From Terriglobia bacterium (GTDB lineage: Bacteria > Acidobacteriota > Terriglobia > Terriglobales > Acidobacteriaceae): 64,000 bases of DNA. Below are positions 51,637 through 60,272 of this stretch, in pieces; the first letter of the stretch is position 1, and each line of letters begins with the position of its first letter. The stretch is taken from the NCBI GenBank assembly GCA_020073185.1, contig JAIQFT010000011.1, forward strand, positions 75,765 through 139,764. Direction: 5' to 3'. A program made the position numbers and the translations under genes. The notes under the pieces were generated by a model, which saw nothing but the letters and a program-made list of their open reading frames with translations, was not told the origin of the DNA and did not search any database.

Positions 51637-52380
51637 TCACGCCTCCAGTGCACCGCTCCTCACCAATTCATCGACCAGCGATTCCAGGCGTTGCCGGTTC
51701 AGCGGCGTCATGTCGCTGAACCTTACTCCCATGCCGACCTGCCGGTGTGCCACCGTGACCTCGCCCTTGGCGGTGATTTGCGTTTCCCCCACGTGCACCG
51801 CCACATCCACGTGCGCTCCCGGACGCAGGGGCGTCGTCGTTTCCACGTAGCAACCACCGCTGCTGATGTCGTGCAGCATGGTCCACTGTCCTGCCGGAGC
51901 GCCCGGTTCCTGAATCTTGGCGCCGCCCGAGACCCGGTAACGCGCATCTCTGCGCCGGTTGCGGCTCCCGGACAGCGGCGACAGGCCGATGGGTGGCGTA
52001 TGCGCCGAAGGGTGCACACCCTGCGACAAGACTACCGCGGCCACCGTCTTTGGCTCGGCAACGGGCGGGGCGCTCCCCCAGATATATTTTCCTGTCTCCA
52101 GGCACAGCAAGCCGAGGTGGCCTTCCGTCGGCGTGCCCTGCTGGCCGTTCCACACCACCTTGTAACGAGCCTTTTCCGTGCCGCAACGTACACCGATGGT
52201 CTCGCCCGGTCCGATCCAGCAGTGAAGGCCCCGCAGGCGCGCCCCGCGCCGGCTGATGTCCAACGTCCAAGCTGTCTGGTTGATCGGTTTGCCCGCGCTG
52301 TCCATGCCGAACACGCGCACCGCTGCCTCATACGAGGTTCTGGACTCACTTCGCGTCTGTAACATTGGGCGAGTCGCCAC
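51637..52380 (-). CDS. tandem PilZ-domain protein
   Basis: 247 aa from the GTG at 52380, chosen for AAGGAGG six bases upstream. Two PilZ-like domains: the N-terminal one (about 10-100, WTLDISRRGARLRG) and a C-terminal one (about 145-247) that opens RNRRRDARYRV and has DISSGGCYVET, the canonical RxxxR and D/NxSxxG c-di-GMP-binding motifs. The N-terminal domain keeps DxSxxG but its Arg motif is unclear, so it may not bind. Probably a c-di-GMP effector of surface behaviour. Confidence 0.83.
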   Translation of the reverse strand: MATRPMLQTRSESRTSYEAAVRVFGMDSAGKPINQTAWTLDISRRGARLRGLHCWIGPGETIGVRCGTEKARYKVVWNGQQGTPTEGHLGLLCLETGKYIWGSAPPVAEPKTVAAVVLSQGVHPSAHTPPIGLSPLSGSRNRRRDARYRVSGGAKIQEPGAPAGQWTMLHDISSGGCYVETTTPLRPGAHVDVAVHVGETQITAKGEVTVAHRQVGMGVRFSDMTPLNRQRLESLVDELVRSGALEA

Positions 52381-52610
52381 GAGCGGCCTCCTTCGCGGCC
52401 GCAATTCGGGGAGGTTGTTGCGTTCAAGTGTGGAGCACCCTAAGCCGCCTGTCAACTACTTCATGGTCCGGGGCGCCGAAAACGCGACCTGGGAAATGTC
52501 CGAAAGCGCGCTAAATCCACGATCCTGCGACAACCTTCGAAGTGCGGATGAAGTTTTGTCCCTTCGGGGTAAAAATTTGACATAATCAGCCAGCCTGGGG
52601 GGAAACGGCC

Positions 52611-54017
52611 ATGAGCCTTCGCGCCGCCGCTGCCGTACACGCGCCCGAACCGCGCCGCATTGCCTTTATCACCACCGACAGCGCTACTCTCCCCGACATC
52701 CAGCTGTTTCTCGAGCCCGCATTTGATGTTCGCCTGCTCGATTCCTGGTCGCGACTGGCGCCGCTGCTCAGCGAAACCACCCTCGACGCCGTGCTGCTCG
52801 ACCTCGACACCCTGGGCCTCACGCCTGCCGAGGCCATTGATCTGCTGGCCAAGCTCCGCGGCATCAACCAAGACCTCATCCTGGTCGCACTCACGCGCAG
52901 CCACGATCACTCCTTGCGGCTCAAGGCCGCGAAAGTTCCGGTGGATGAATTTTTCGCTGCTCCCGTGGACTTTCACGAGCTGCAAATCGTGCTCGACCGC
53001 GCTCTGGAAAAACGGGCCATGGAGACCGAGAACCGCCGCGTCGCCGAGCAAATTTCCGGCCGCTATTCCTTCTGCGAGCTGATCGGCGGCAGTGAAGCTA
53101 TGCGCCGCGTCTACGACGCCATCCTGCGCGTCGCCCACAGCGATGTCACGGTTCTCATTCGGGGCGAAAGCGGCACCGGCAAGGAACTGGTCGCCCGTTC
53201 CATCGTGGCCTCCGGACCGCGCCGCGAGAAGCCCTTTATCAGCCTCAACTGTGCAGCCCTTCCGGAAGCGCTGATCGAATCGGAACTCTTCGGCCACGAA
53301 AAAGGCGCGTTCACCGGCGCCCACACCAGCCGTCCCGGCCAGATCGAACTAGCCCATACTGGCACCCTCTTTCTCGACGAGATCGCCACCCTTAGCCCGG
53401 GGCTGCAAACCAAGCTGCTGCGGGTACTGGAATCGCGCACTGTCCAGCGGCTCGGCGGCCGCACCAACAAGCTCGTGGACTTCCGCTTGCTCACCGCCAC
53501 CAATGAGAATCTCGAAGAGATGGTGCATGCCGGAGGTTTCCGCGAGGACCTTTATTACCGCATCCACGTAGTGCCCATTTTTCTTCCGCCGTTGCGCGAA
53601 CGTCGCGGCGACATCCCCCTGCTCGCCGACCATTTCCTACGCATCTACTGTGCTAGTAACCGTGTTCCGCTGAAGCGGCTCGACCACGAAGTAATCGAGA
53701 TCCTCGAGGAATATTCCTGGAACGGCAACGTGCGCGAGCTGGAGAACTTGATCCAGCGCCTGGTCCTCATGGTCCAGGGCCAGGCCATCCTTCCCAAGGA
53801 CCTTCCCCAGCAACTGCTCTATGCCAGCACCGCCAATCAGGAATCGCTCTTGATCCCAGAAGGCGGTATTGATTTCGACGAGGAAATTGCCCGCATCGAG
53901 GTCGCCTATCTGCAGGCGGCGCTGCGCCGAGCCGGCGGCACGAAGGTCGCCGCCGCCGCCCTCCTCCATGTCGATCCGCAGAAGATGAAATATTTATGCC
54001 GCAAGTACAAAATTTGA
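52611..54017 (+). CDS. sigma-54-dependent activator (NtrC family) with degenerate receiver
   Basis: 468 aa. Receiver-like domain about 15-135 keeps a phospho-acceptor candidate (LLDLD, Asp64/66) but lacks the second N-terminal acidic residue and has Ala117 where the invariant Lys stands (FFAAP), so classical phosphorylation is doubtful. AAA+ domain about 150-385 has Walker A GESGTGKE (185-192) and GAFTGA (232-237), the sigma-54 contact loop. A Fis-type HTH closes the protein. Directly upstream of a consensus sigma-54 promoter and the repeat-protein gene, its likely target. Confidence 0.92.
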   Translation: MSLRAAAAVHAPEPRRIAFITTDSATLPDIQLFLEPAFDVRLLDSWSRLAPLLSETTLDAVLLDLDTLGLTPAEAIDLLAKLRGINQDLILVALTRSHDHSLRLKAAKVPVDEFFAAPVDFHELQIVLDRALEKRAMETENRRVAEQISGRYSFCELIGGSEAMRRVYDAILRVAHSDVTVLIRGESGTGKELVARSIVASGPRREKPFISLNCAALPEALIESELFGHEKGAFTGAHTSRPGQIELAHTGTLFLDEIATLSPGLQTKLLRVLESRTVQRLGGRTNKLVDFRLLTATNENLEEMVHAGGFREDLYYRIHVVPIFLPPLRERRGDIPLLADHFLRIYCASNRVPLKRLDHEVIEILEEYSWNGNVRELENLIQRLVLMVQGQAILPKDLPQQLLYASTANQESLLIPEGGIDFDEEIARIEVAYLQAALRRAGGTKVAAAALLHVDPQKMKYLCRKYKI

Positions 54018-54026
54018 CGTTCTTGT

Positions 54027-54064
54027 GGGTTAAAAATTAAACGCTAGGCGAAAAATTTTAACCC
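54027..54064. promoter_or_regulatory. candidate upstream activator site for the sigma-54 regulator
   Basis: Inverted repeat GGGTTAAAAATT (54027-54038) and AAATTTTAACCC (54053-54064), complementary except for one position shift, about 105-140 bases before the -24 box. That is the usual distance of enhancer sites. No U-tract follows, which argues against a terminator. A third related AT-rich motif (TTTTTTAAC) lies near 54077-54085. Confidence 0.45.
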
Positions 54065-54167
54065 CAGTCGGGTGGATTTTTTAACTATTGCACAGGACGC
54101 ACAAGGACGGTACCCGCATAGTCTTGATTTTGCGTGGATACTGGGAGATTCCTGCCACTTTCCGAGT

Positions 54168-54183
54168 TGGCACGGCGGTTGCA
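54168..54183 (+). promoter_or_regulatory. sigma-54 promoter (-24/-12)
   Basis: TGGCACG-GCGG-TTGCA, an exact match to TGGCACG-N4-TTGC, with the initiation site expected about 54195 and the gene start 43 bases later. Confidence 0.88.
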
Positions 54184-54237
54184 ACTATTCCCGACTGAAA
54201 CGGGGTTCAAGAATTCAAATTCACGAGGGGGATGGAT

Positions 54238-54516
54238 ATGCAAAAGAAATCTCTAATCAAGAGCCGGGCGGCTGCCAAGAAGGCGTTGCTGGCTTCCAAG
54301 AAAACCGGCCGCCTCACGGGTACAACCAAGGGCGAGTCGCTGACCGCAAGCCGGCTTGCCCAGAGCAGGCTGGCCGAGAGCAAGCTGGCGGAGAGCAAAA
54401 TGGCCCAGAGCAGGCTGGCCGAGAGCAAGCTGGCCGAGAGCCGGCTGGCGGAGAGCAAGCTGGCCGAGAGCAAGTTCGCGGAGAGCAAGTTCGCCGAGAG
54501 CAAGCTGGCCGAATAA
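54238..54516 (+). CDS. pentapeptide-repeat small protein under sigma-54 control
   Basis: 92 aa from the second ATG; GAGGGGG stands six bases before it, while the ATG at 54232 abuts it. The N-terminus is strongly basic (KKSLIKSRAAAKKALLASKK). The rest is eleven exact-length pentapeptides S-(K/R)-(L/M/F)-A-(E/Q). L/F exchange at the central position and a small residue two before it fit the pentapeptide-repeat beta-helix pattern, though K/R replaces the usual D/N. No signal peptide, no Cys. Could be a structural or DNA-mimic protein, or a substrate of the adjacent M50/HlyD operon. Function unknown. Confidence 0.8.
   Translation: MQKKSLIKSRAAAKKALLASKKTGRLTGTTKGESLTASRLAQSRLAESKLAESKMAQSRLAESKLAESRLAESKLAESKFAESKFAESKLAE
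54349..54513 (+). repeat. eleven tandem 15-bp coding repeats
   Basis: Units of the form AGC-(AAG/AGG/CGG)-(CTG/TTC/ATG)-GC(C/G)-GAG, 165 bases, no spacers. Silent third-position differences between units suggest the array is maintained at the protein level. Confidence 0.85.
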
Positions 54517-54610
54517 GCGATTCGCACACCGGAAGGTACACCGAGACGGGCTGCATGCCATGTGCAGCCCGTATTTTCTGGCGAGCACGGCAGCAGCTGC
54601 CCGGCGCAAC

Positions 54611-56761
54611 TTACCACAAGCGCCGCGCCACCGCTGTCACTGCGGGATCTAGCAGGATGCCGAGCATGCTGCGCCGCCGCCCGTGAATTTTGGCTGTTCC
54701 CGTCATGCCGTCGCGGAATTCGCCCAACGGATTGGCGATCGCCACCGTGACCACGAAAAACTCCGGCAAGCGAATCCCCTTATAGTCGGGAGCCTCCATC
54801 AGCCCCGCCGCCGGTGGCTGCGAGGCCGGCGAGATGGAAAGCACCGTCCCGCTCACACTTCGCCATTGGCTATCCAGGCGCAGCGCGACATCGTGGATCG
54901 CCTGCAGCTTCTTGACCTCGGGCTCCGGCACGAAGATGCGCGCGTGCACGGTGGACGTGTCCGCCAGTTCGGCGATTTCTGTGCCCTCAGTTACGTAGGA
55001 GCCGAGCAGGTCGCGTACGCGCGGCGTTACCACCACCCCGGCAATCGGGCTATTGATCGTCAACTCCCGCTCCTTGTCGCGGGCAGCGCGATACGCGGTT
55101 TGCGCCCCACGCAACTTCTGTTCGGCGCTGCCGAAGTCGGCGTAGCGCAACTGCGCGTCAAAAGCGCGCGCCTCGGCCACATGATACTCCGCCGCCGCCC
55201 GCGCCGTCTCCGACTGCGCGCTCAGGTCGCGCAACTTGGCCAGCATCGCTCCGGCCGGCACGCGCTGCCCTTCGTCGGCGCCGATCTCGACCACCCGCCC
55301 CGGCACTTGGGCGCGCAGCACCGCCCGCTGCACCGGTTCCAGCACGAAGCGCTCTTGCGTGGTTTCCCGCCGCAGCGGCAGCCAGCCGAGTACCAGCAGC
55401 ACCGCCAACCCACCGGCGATCGGCTTCCAGTGCGCTCGCAGAAGATCTTTCTTGTCGAGATATAGCTCTTTCATAAACTTTGCCAGCTTCTTGAAGCGTC
55501 CTTTGAAAATCAGCAATGCCAGCGCGGTGGCGGGAACGAACGCCCACTGCGGCACATAGTAGGAAACAATCGTGTACAGCACCCTGACGAAGAACAGCAG
55601 CAGGGTATAGCTGTAGGCCCCGGCCAGCACGGCGTACACCGCGTAGCACACGCTCCGCAGGGGCGTCAGCGTTTCCACCGATGCCGGCAGGTGAAAGACG
55701 TTCTTCCGGATCCACGCGATCAGCCATGCCGTCGAAGCCACCTTGACGTCGTGGATGCGGAAGTACTCTGTCATCAGCATGTACCCGTCCATCTTGGCCA
55801 GCGGATTCCAGTTCAGTAGGACGCAGAAAATGCCGCCCGCCAGGATCGTCAGGTAGGCCCACTGGTGAAAAAACGTTCCCGGCGGCGTCGCCCACCAGAT
55901 GACGCTGGCGTAGGTGCAGATCACGATTTCCGACCACACGCCGAAAAATACGGTGCACATCCGCTCCAGCCGCTTCCCATATACCCATACCTGCGACACA
56001 TCGCAGTAGACACACGGCGCCAGGTAGATGGTCAGCACACCCATGCGGTGGACTTCGCCCCCGAAATGCTTGCAGGTCAGGCCGTGCGCCGATTCGTGCA
56101 CAAACCCGAGCACGAAGAACGCGCCCAGAAACGCCAGGAAGTGGCTGAAGCCGCGGCCGCTCAGCCGGTAGAACTCCGCGCTGTCCGCCCATACCTGGTT
56201 CCAGTGCGAGCCCAGGATCAGCAACGAAACCAGCAGCATGAAGATCGACCAGTAGGTGAACCAGCGCGAGTAAATCCAGCTGAAGTGTTTGTCTACCCAG
56301 TTCAGGAAATTGTCCGGATCCCAACTGGCGATCACAATGGTGGACAAGTCGCCGTAGTCCTTACCCTTCTTGCTCCGTCGCCGCCGCTGGTCCACCATTT
56401 CCTGCCACAGCGCCACGCTCTCTTCCTGCGGCGTGTGGTACCAGAAATCGTCCCGCTCCAGGATGTCCACGAAGTTGCGCACGTCTTCCACCGAGAGGTG
56501 GATGCCGATCTCCCGTGCCGCCACCTCCGACACCTTTTCGGGGGTGCGCTCCCCGTCAAAAAGCTGGCACACCCGCCACTGTACTTCGTTTAAGCGGAAA
56601 AAGTGTGGCGGACGCCCTCCCGGGATCACGGCCAGGTAGATCTTGCTGTCCCGCTCCTCGTGCTCGCGCACCACCAAATTTGGGTGCAAGCGCGGCGGGG
56701 CCTTATGCTGGATCGGCGGCAGCTCTGCCGTCGAAGTTTCCAGGATGCGCGCCAGGTTCAT
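54611..56761 (-). CDS. PqqD-like / M50 peptidase / HlyD-barrel fusion membrane protein
   Basis: 716 aa. Residues about 50-108 form a PqqD-like winged helix (FFRLNEVQWRVCQLFDGERTPEKV is split over its start). Membrane helices from about 170 on carry HESAHG (zinc ligands His222, His226; catalytic Glu223) and NPLAKMDG (Asp325), the M50 pair. After a last helix near 455-475, a biotinyl-lipoyl/HlyD barrel with helical hairpin spans about 480-690. PqqD domains bind ribosomal peptide precursors, and YydH-type M50 proteins process exported peptides. ATG overlaps the adaptor stop (ATGA). Substrate proposed: the nearby repeat protein. Confidence 0.85.
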   Translation of the reverse strand: MNLARILETSTAELPPIQHKAPPRLHPNLVVREHEERDSKIYLAVIPGGRPPHFFRLNEVQWRVCQLFDGERTPEKVSEVAAREIGIHLSVEDVRNFVDILERDDFWYHTPQEESVALWQEMVDQRRRRSKKGKDYGDLSTIVIASWDPDNFLNWVDKHFSWIYSRWFTYWSIFMLLVSLLILGSHWNQVWADSAEFYRLSGRGFSHFLAFLGAFFVLGFVHESAHGLTCKHFGGEVHRMGVLTIYLAPCVYCDVSQVWVYGKRLERMCTVFFGVWSEIVICTYASVIWWATPPGTFFHQWAYLTILAGGIFCVLLNWNPLAKMDGYMLMTEYFRIHDVKVASTAWLIAWIRKNVFHLPASVETLTPLRSVCYAVYAVLAGAYSYTLLLFFVRVLYTIVSYYVPQWAFVPATALALLIFKGRFKKLAKFMKELYLDKKDLLRAHWKPIAGGLAVLLVLGWLPLRRETTQERFVLEPVQRAVLRAQVPGRVVEIGADEGQRVPAGAMLAKLRDLSAQSETARAAAEYHVAEARAFDAQLRYADFGSAEQKLRGAQTAYRAARDKERELTINSPIAGVVVTPRVRDLLGSYVTEGTEIAELADTSTVHARIFVPEPEVKKLQAIHDVALRLDSQWRSVSGTVLSISPASQPPAAGLMEAPDYKGIRLPEFFVVTVAIANPLGEFRDGMTGTAKIHGRRRSMLGILLDPAVTAVARRLW

Positions 56762-57648
56762 GGTTTCACGTTGATGTTCACCGTCATGCCGGGGCGTAAC
56801 TGGCCCGGCGCTCCCACCACCTGCGCCTGCAATTCAATGGTGCCACTGGCCGGGTCCACCACCGGGCTAACCAGCGTGACTTTGGCCGGGTGCGTCTCGC
56901 GGCCCCCAAAGGGCGCCGCCACCTCGACCTTGTCCCCCACCTTGATCTTGCCCAGCAATTCCTGCGGGAGCGTGAACTTCACGTTCAACGGGGCCGTAGC
57001 GGTCACCCAGAACAGCCGGTCATTGGCCGCCACCTTCTGTCCTTCCCGCACATAGCGCCGCGCCACCACCCCGTCAAAGGGCGCGACGATGCGCGTCTTA
57101 TCCAGCTCCAGCTGCGCCGATCTCTCCGCCGCCTCGGTGTTTTTCAGATCTTCCTCCTGGCGCTGGAGGAAGTATTTGGTGCCCTGCACCGAGTAACGAT
57201 CGTGCTCGAGCTGCTGCTGCGTGATCAACTGCGCTTTCCACATCTGCTCCGAGCGCCACAGGTCGGCTTCGCGCATTTTCAGCTCGGCCTCCCAATGCTT
57301 CAGATCGGCGCGCATGCCATCCGCCTTCGCTTTCGCGGCTTCATGATCCGCCGTTAGCTGCCGGTCATCCAGTTGCGCCAGCCGTTGTCCCTTGCGTACC
57401 CGCGTGCCCACGTCCACCAGGATCCTGGCCACCACGCCTTCGCGCTGCGCCGCCACGTCCACCTGGTTCTCGACCACCAGCGGTCCCGACGCCAGGTACA
57501 CGTCGCTGCGCTCCGGTGGGGCCGCGGGCTGCGCCGTCGCGGCAGGAGCGGCTGCGGCTGCGCTGACCGTAGCCGGCCGATCGCTGCTGCACGCCGTCAT
57601 CAACATCAGCCCGGTTCCAATTCCAAGCAAGCCCACCCAACGTTTCAC
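56758..57648 (-). CDS. RND/HlyD-type periplasmic adaptor lipoprotein
   Basis: 296 aa from the GTG at 57648 (GGAGGGG upstream). Lipoprotein signal with lipobox LMTAC, modified Cys20. Adaptor architecture: lipoyl half-motif (QREGVVARILVDVGTRVRKGQRLAQLD is split by the hairpin), alpha-hairpin about 100-170, second lipoyl half (IVAPFDGVVARRYVREGQKV), beta-barrel and membrane-proximal part (LRPGMTVNINVKP). Middle gene of the operon. No RND pump, ABC transporter or TolC gene is seen nearby, which is unusual for an adaptor. Confidence 0.85.
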   Translation of the reverse strand: MKRWVGLLGIGTGLMLMTACSSDRPATVSAAAAAPAATAQPAAPPERSDVYLASGPLVVENQVDVAAQREGVVARILVDVGTRVRKGQRLAQLDDRQLTADHEAAKAKADGMRADLKHWEAELKMREADLWRSEQMWKAQLITQQQLEHDRYSVQGTKYFLQRQEEDLKNTEAAERSAQLELDKTRIVAPFDGVVARRYVREGQKVAANDRLFWVTATAPLNVKFTLPQELLGKIKVGDKVEVAAPFGGRETHPAKVTLVSPVVDPASGTIELQAQVVGAPGQLRPGMTVNINVKP

Positions 57649-57683
57649 GTGCCCCTCCGCGATCACCCGTTCACCCGCTCCCC

Positions 57684-60068
57684 TCACCATCCAAACCAGC
57701 TCCACAGCTTCGTCCACAGCCACATGCCGAAGCCGCGGAAGATCACGTATCCCGCCGGTTTCCAGCCCGCGCTCAACTTCGACATCCCCGACATGCCCGG
57801 CCGGATAATTCCTTCGGGATTCGGAATGTCTACGCGCGCGAAGTACACGCGCTTGTCCTCATGCGCCTGGCTCGCCGGGCTGACGATGTCTACACGCCCC
57901 ACAAAGCGCCGTAGCGGGAAGCTGTCCAGCTTCACCACCGCTTTCTCGCCCGCCTCCAACAACGGCACGTCGCTTTGGTCCACGGCGACGTCCACCGTGG
58001 CATGCGAGGTATTGATTACCTTCGCGAAGCTGTCGCCGGCGTCCAGCTTGGTGCCGGCCAGCGTTTCGACGTGCGCCGTTGCCACAACCCCGTCAATCGG
58101 CGAACGGAGCTTGGTGCGCTCCAGGCGTTCGCGCGCGCGGTTGGTTTCCGCCGTCCAGTACTCCGCCTGCACCCGCTGGATGCCCGCCTCGCCGCCGTCA
58201 TTGGCCGCCAGGGCGCGGTTCATCGCTGCCACGGAGGTTTCGCGCCGCGCCAGCGCCGCCGCCAGCGCCGCCCGGTAATCCCAGTCGTCCAGGTCGGCCA
58301 GGATCGTCCCCTTGGCGACGCGATCCCCCTCGTGTACGTACACCTTGTGGACGACTCCTTCCGCCTCCGCCTGGATTTCGGCGCTGCTCTGCGACGCCAC
58401 CGTCGCGTCGCCGGCGACGCGCATCGGCAGCGGCACGAATATCAGAAAAAGGATGGTGGCGGCTGCCAGCGCTACATAGGCTCCGCGCCGCTTTTTCTCC
58501 ATCGCCATGAACTGCTTTTTCTTCTGAATGATCGGTTCCAGCACGCCGATCAACGGCACCTCTTCGTACAGCGACGCGTTGCGCAGGGCCACGGTCGCCT
58601 GCGATGCCACCACGTTGATGAACTCGAAATGCGCCTCGTTCAGGAAGTCGGGGTTCGTGCTCTCAAACGACAGCACTCCCAGCTTGCCCTGGTCATCGGC
58701 CAACGACACCGAGTACCACCCGCGCGCGCCGGATTCCTTGAAGTACGCGAAGAACTTCTGGCGCGTTTCCTCGCGGTCCGCTTCCACCGTGCCCTCGTGC
58801 GCCACCACGTGCAGCGGCTTGTCGTACTGGGCGGAGAATTCCAGCACCGCGCGCAGTTGGCGCATTGCCGGATCGCTCTGCACCACCTCCGCCACCCCCG
58901 AGACCGCCTTCAACTGCAGCTTCCCCTTGTTCTCCAGTGCGACCGCGGCGCGGTCGTAGCTCATGATTCGCTGCGGGGCGTTCACCACCACCTGCAGCAC
59001 GCGCTCCAGGTTCAGCGTCGAGGTGATCTCGTTGCTCACCGCGACCAGCGTCTCCAGGATCTCGATCTTTTTCTCCGCCTCCATCAGGCTGGCGTTGTGC
59101 AACGCTCCGGAGGCGGTCTGTGCCATCATCGTGAGGAAGAAAAGGTCGTCTTCATCGAACGCCGTGCCGTCATCCTTGTTGACGCATTCCAGCACCCCCA
59201 CCAGCGCCTCTTGGTGCACGATCGGCGCCGCCATGAGCCCAACGATCTTTCCTTCTTCCACGTCTCCGTTGCGTTTTGCCAGCCGCGGATCATCGGCGTC
59301 GGCGATGACAATCGCCTCGCCCGTGTCGCCCATTTCCTTCACGATGGCTTCGGTGCCGCTCTCCAGCGCCAACGTCTCGTCGACACCGTCGCGCGCCATC
59401 AGCAGCAGGTCCTCGTCTCCGACCATATAAAGATTGACCGCCTGCGTGTTCAGCAGTTCGCGGACCTTGGCACAGATGATCGGCATCAGTTCGCTCATTT
59501 GCAGCGTGGAATTGAATACTTTTTCCACGTCGTAGAGCTGCGTCAGCCGCGTGATCGAATCCAGGTTGCTGTTGCGCTCGTTCTCGTACGCTAGGCCGGT
59601 GGCCAGCGCCAGTGCCGACAGTTCCGTCAACCCGTTCAGCGTCTCGATATCGTTGTCGTCCAGCTCCCGCTCGAAACTGACAGCCTCGATCGCGCCCACC
59701 AGCACTTCGTCCAGCAGGATGGGAACGTAGGCCAGCGAGGCAATCGTCCGCCGCACGTCCAGGTGCGCGTAGTGTTCCCGCACCACAGACGTCCCGGAGT
59801 ACAGCAGCGGCTCGCGTTTCTCCGCCACCTTGGCCAGCGTCGCCGCCTCCTTCGTCGACTCCACCGCTGCTTCGCCCACCCGGCCCTTCACCACCCAGGC
59901 CGGGCTTTCGTCCTCGTTGTACAGGTAGACATTAATGGCGCAGCCTTCAAGCAGGGCGGCGGCTTCGCTGGCGATAACTTGCGCGCGCGGCGTGACCTCG
60001 CGCTCCGCCAGCAGTTGGCCGGCGAAATCGCCTTGGGGCGTCGAAAGAGCGGGCCTTTGCGTCGCCAT
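57684..60068 (-). CDS. triple-GAF / membrane helix / HlyD fusion protein
   Basis: 794 aa from the ATG at 60068 (GAGGAG seven bases before). Three GAF-like sensor domains in the cytoplasm (about 25-170, 185-340, 350-500), one membrane helix (about 527-547, YVALAAATILFLIFVPLPM), then a HlyD-type lipoyl/hairpin/barrel region on the outer side (about 560-770). Joining cytoplasmic sensors to a periplasmic adaptor in one chain suggests ligand-gated control of export. First gene of the three-gene operon, with a sigma-70 promoter upstream. Confidence 0.85.
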   Translation of the reverse strand: MATQRPALSTPQGDFAGQLLAEREVTPRAQVIASEAAALLEGCAINVYLYNEDESPAWVVKGRVGEAAVESTKEAATLAKVAEKREPLLYSGTSVVREHYAHLDVRRTIASLAYVPILLDEVLVGAIEAVSFERELDDNDIETLNGLTELSALALATGLAYENERNSNLDSITRLTQLYDVEKVFNSTLQMSELMPIICAKVRELLNTQAVNLYMVGDEDLLLMARDGVDETLALESGTEAIVKEMGDTGEAIVIADADDPRLAKRNGDVEEGKIVGLMAAPIVHQEALVGVLECVNKDDGTAFDEDDLFFLTMMAQTASGALHNASLMEAEKKIEILETLVAVSNEITSTLNLERVLQVVVNAPQRIMSYDRAAVALENKGKLQLKAVSGVAEVVQSDPAMRQLRAVLEFSAQYDKPLHVVAHEGTVEADREETRQKFFAYFKESGARGWYSVSLADDQGKLGVLSFESTNPDFLNEAHFEFINVVASQATVALRNASLYEEVPLIGVLEPIIQKKKQFMAMEKKRRGAYVALAAATILFLIFVPLPMRVAGDATVASQSSAEIQAEAEGVVHKVYVHEGDRVAKGTILADLDDWDYRAALAAALARRETSVAAMNRALAANDGGEAGIQRVQAEYWTAETNRARERLERTKLRSPIDGVVATAHVETLAGTKLDAGDSFAKVINTSHATVDVAVDQSDVPLLEAGEKAVVKLDSFPLRRFVGRVDIVSPASQAHEDKRVYFARVDIPNPEGIIRPGMSGMSKLSAGWKPAGYVIFRGFGMWLWTKLWSWFGW

Positions 60069-60171
60069 GCAGCGACTCCTCGAACATTTTGGCGCGGCTG
60101 AACCCTGCTCCACTGGGGATGTGGAGGCAACAGGCTTGCAAATCAGCACAAACTACCGTAACTTGCAGCGG

Positions 60172-60200
60172 ACTGTAACAAAGGCGATACCGGGTGTCAA
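60172..60200 (-). promoter_or_regulatory. sigma-70 promoter of the GAF/HlyD operon
   Basis: Minus strand TTGACA (60195-60200), 17-base spacer, TACAGT (60172-60177). It lies about 100 bases upstream of the operon start, in the gap shared with the divergent STAS gene. Confidence 0.65.
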
Positions 60201-60272
60201 CGAATGCCGCCGTCCGCGCCCGCTTCGCAAAAATGTTGGTCGACTTGCCATTTTGGGACCCGGAGGGTTTTC

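Noticed and set aside
54349-54513. Direct repeats that could look like a CRISPR array
   Set aside because: Units are contiguous 15-bp codon multiples without spacers and translate to a regular pentapeptide.
57975-59594. 539-codon plus-strand frame opposite the GAF/HlyD gene
   Set aside because: Antisense shadow with Arg/His-rich composition.
60125-60139. AGGCAAC-AGGC-TTGC as a sigma-54 promoter of the STAS gene
   Set aside because: GG/GC spacing is right but three positions deviate, and the gap already has a good sigma-70 promoter; too weak to annotate.
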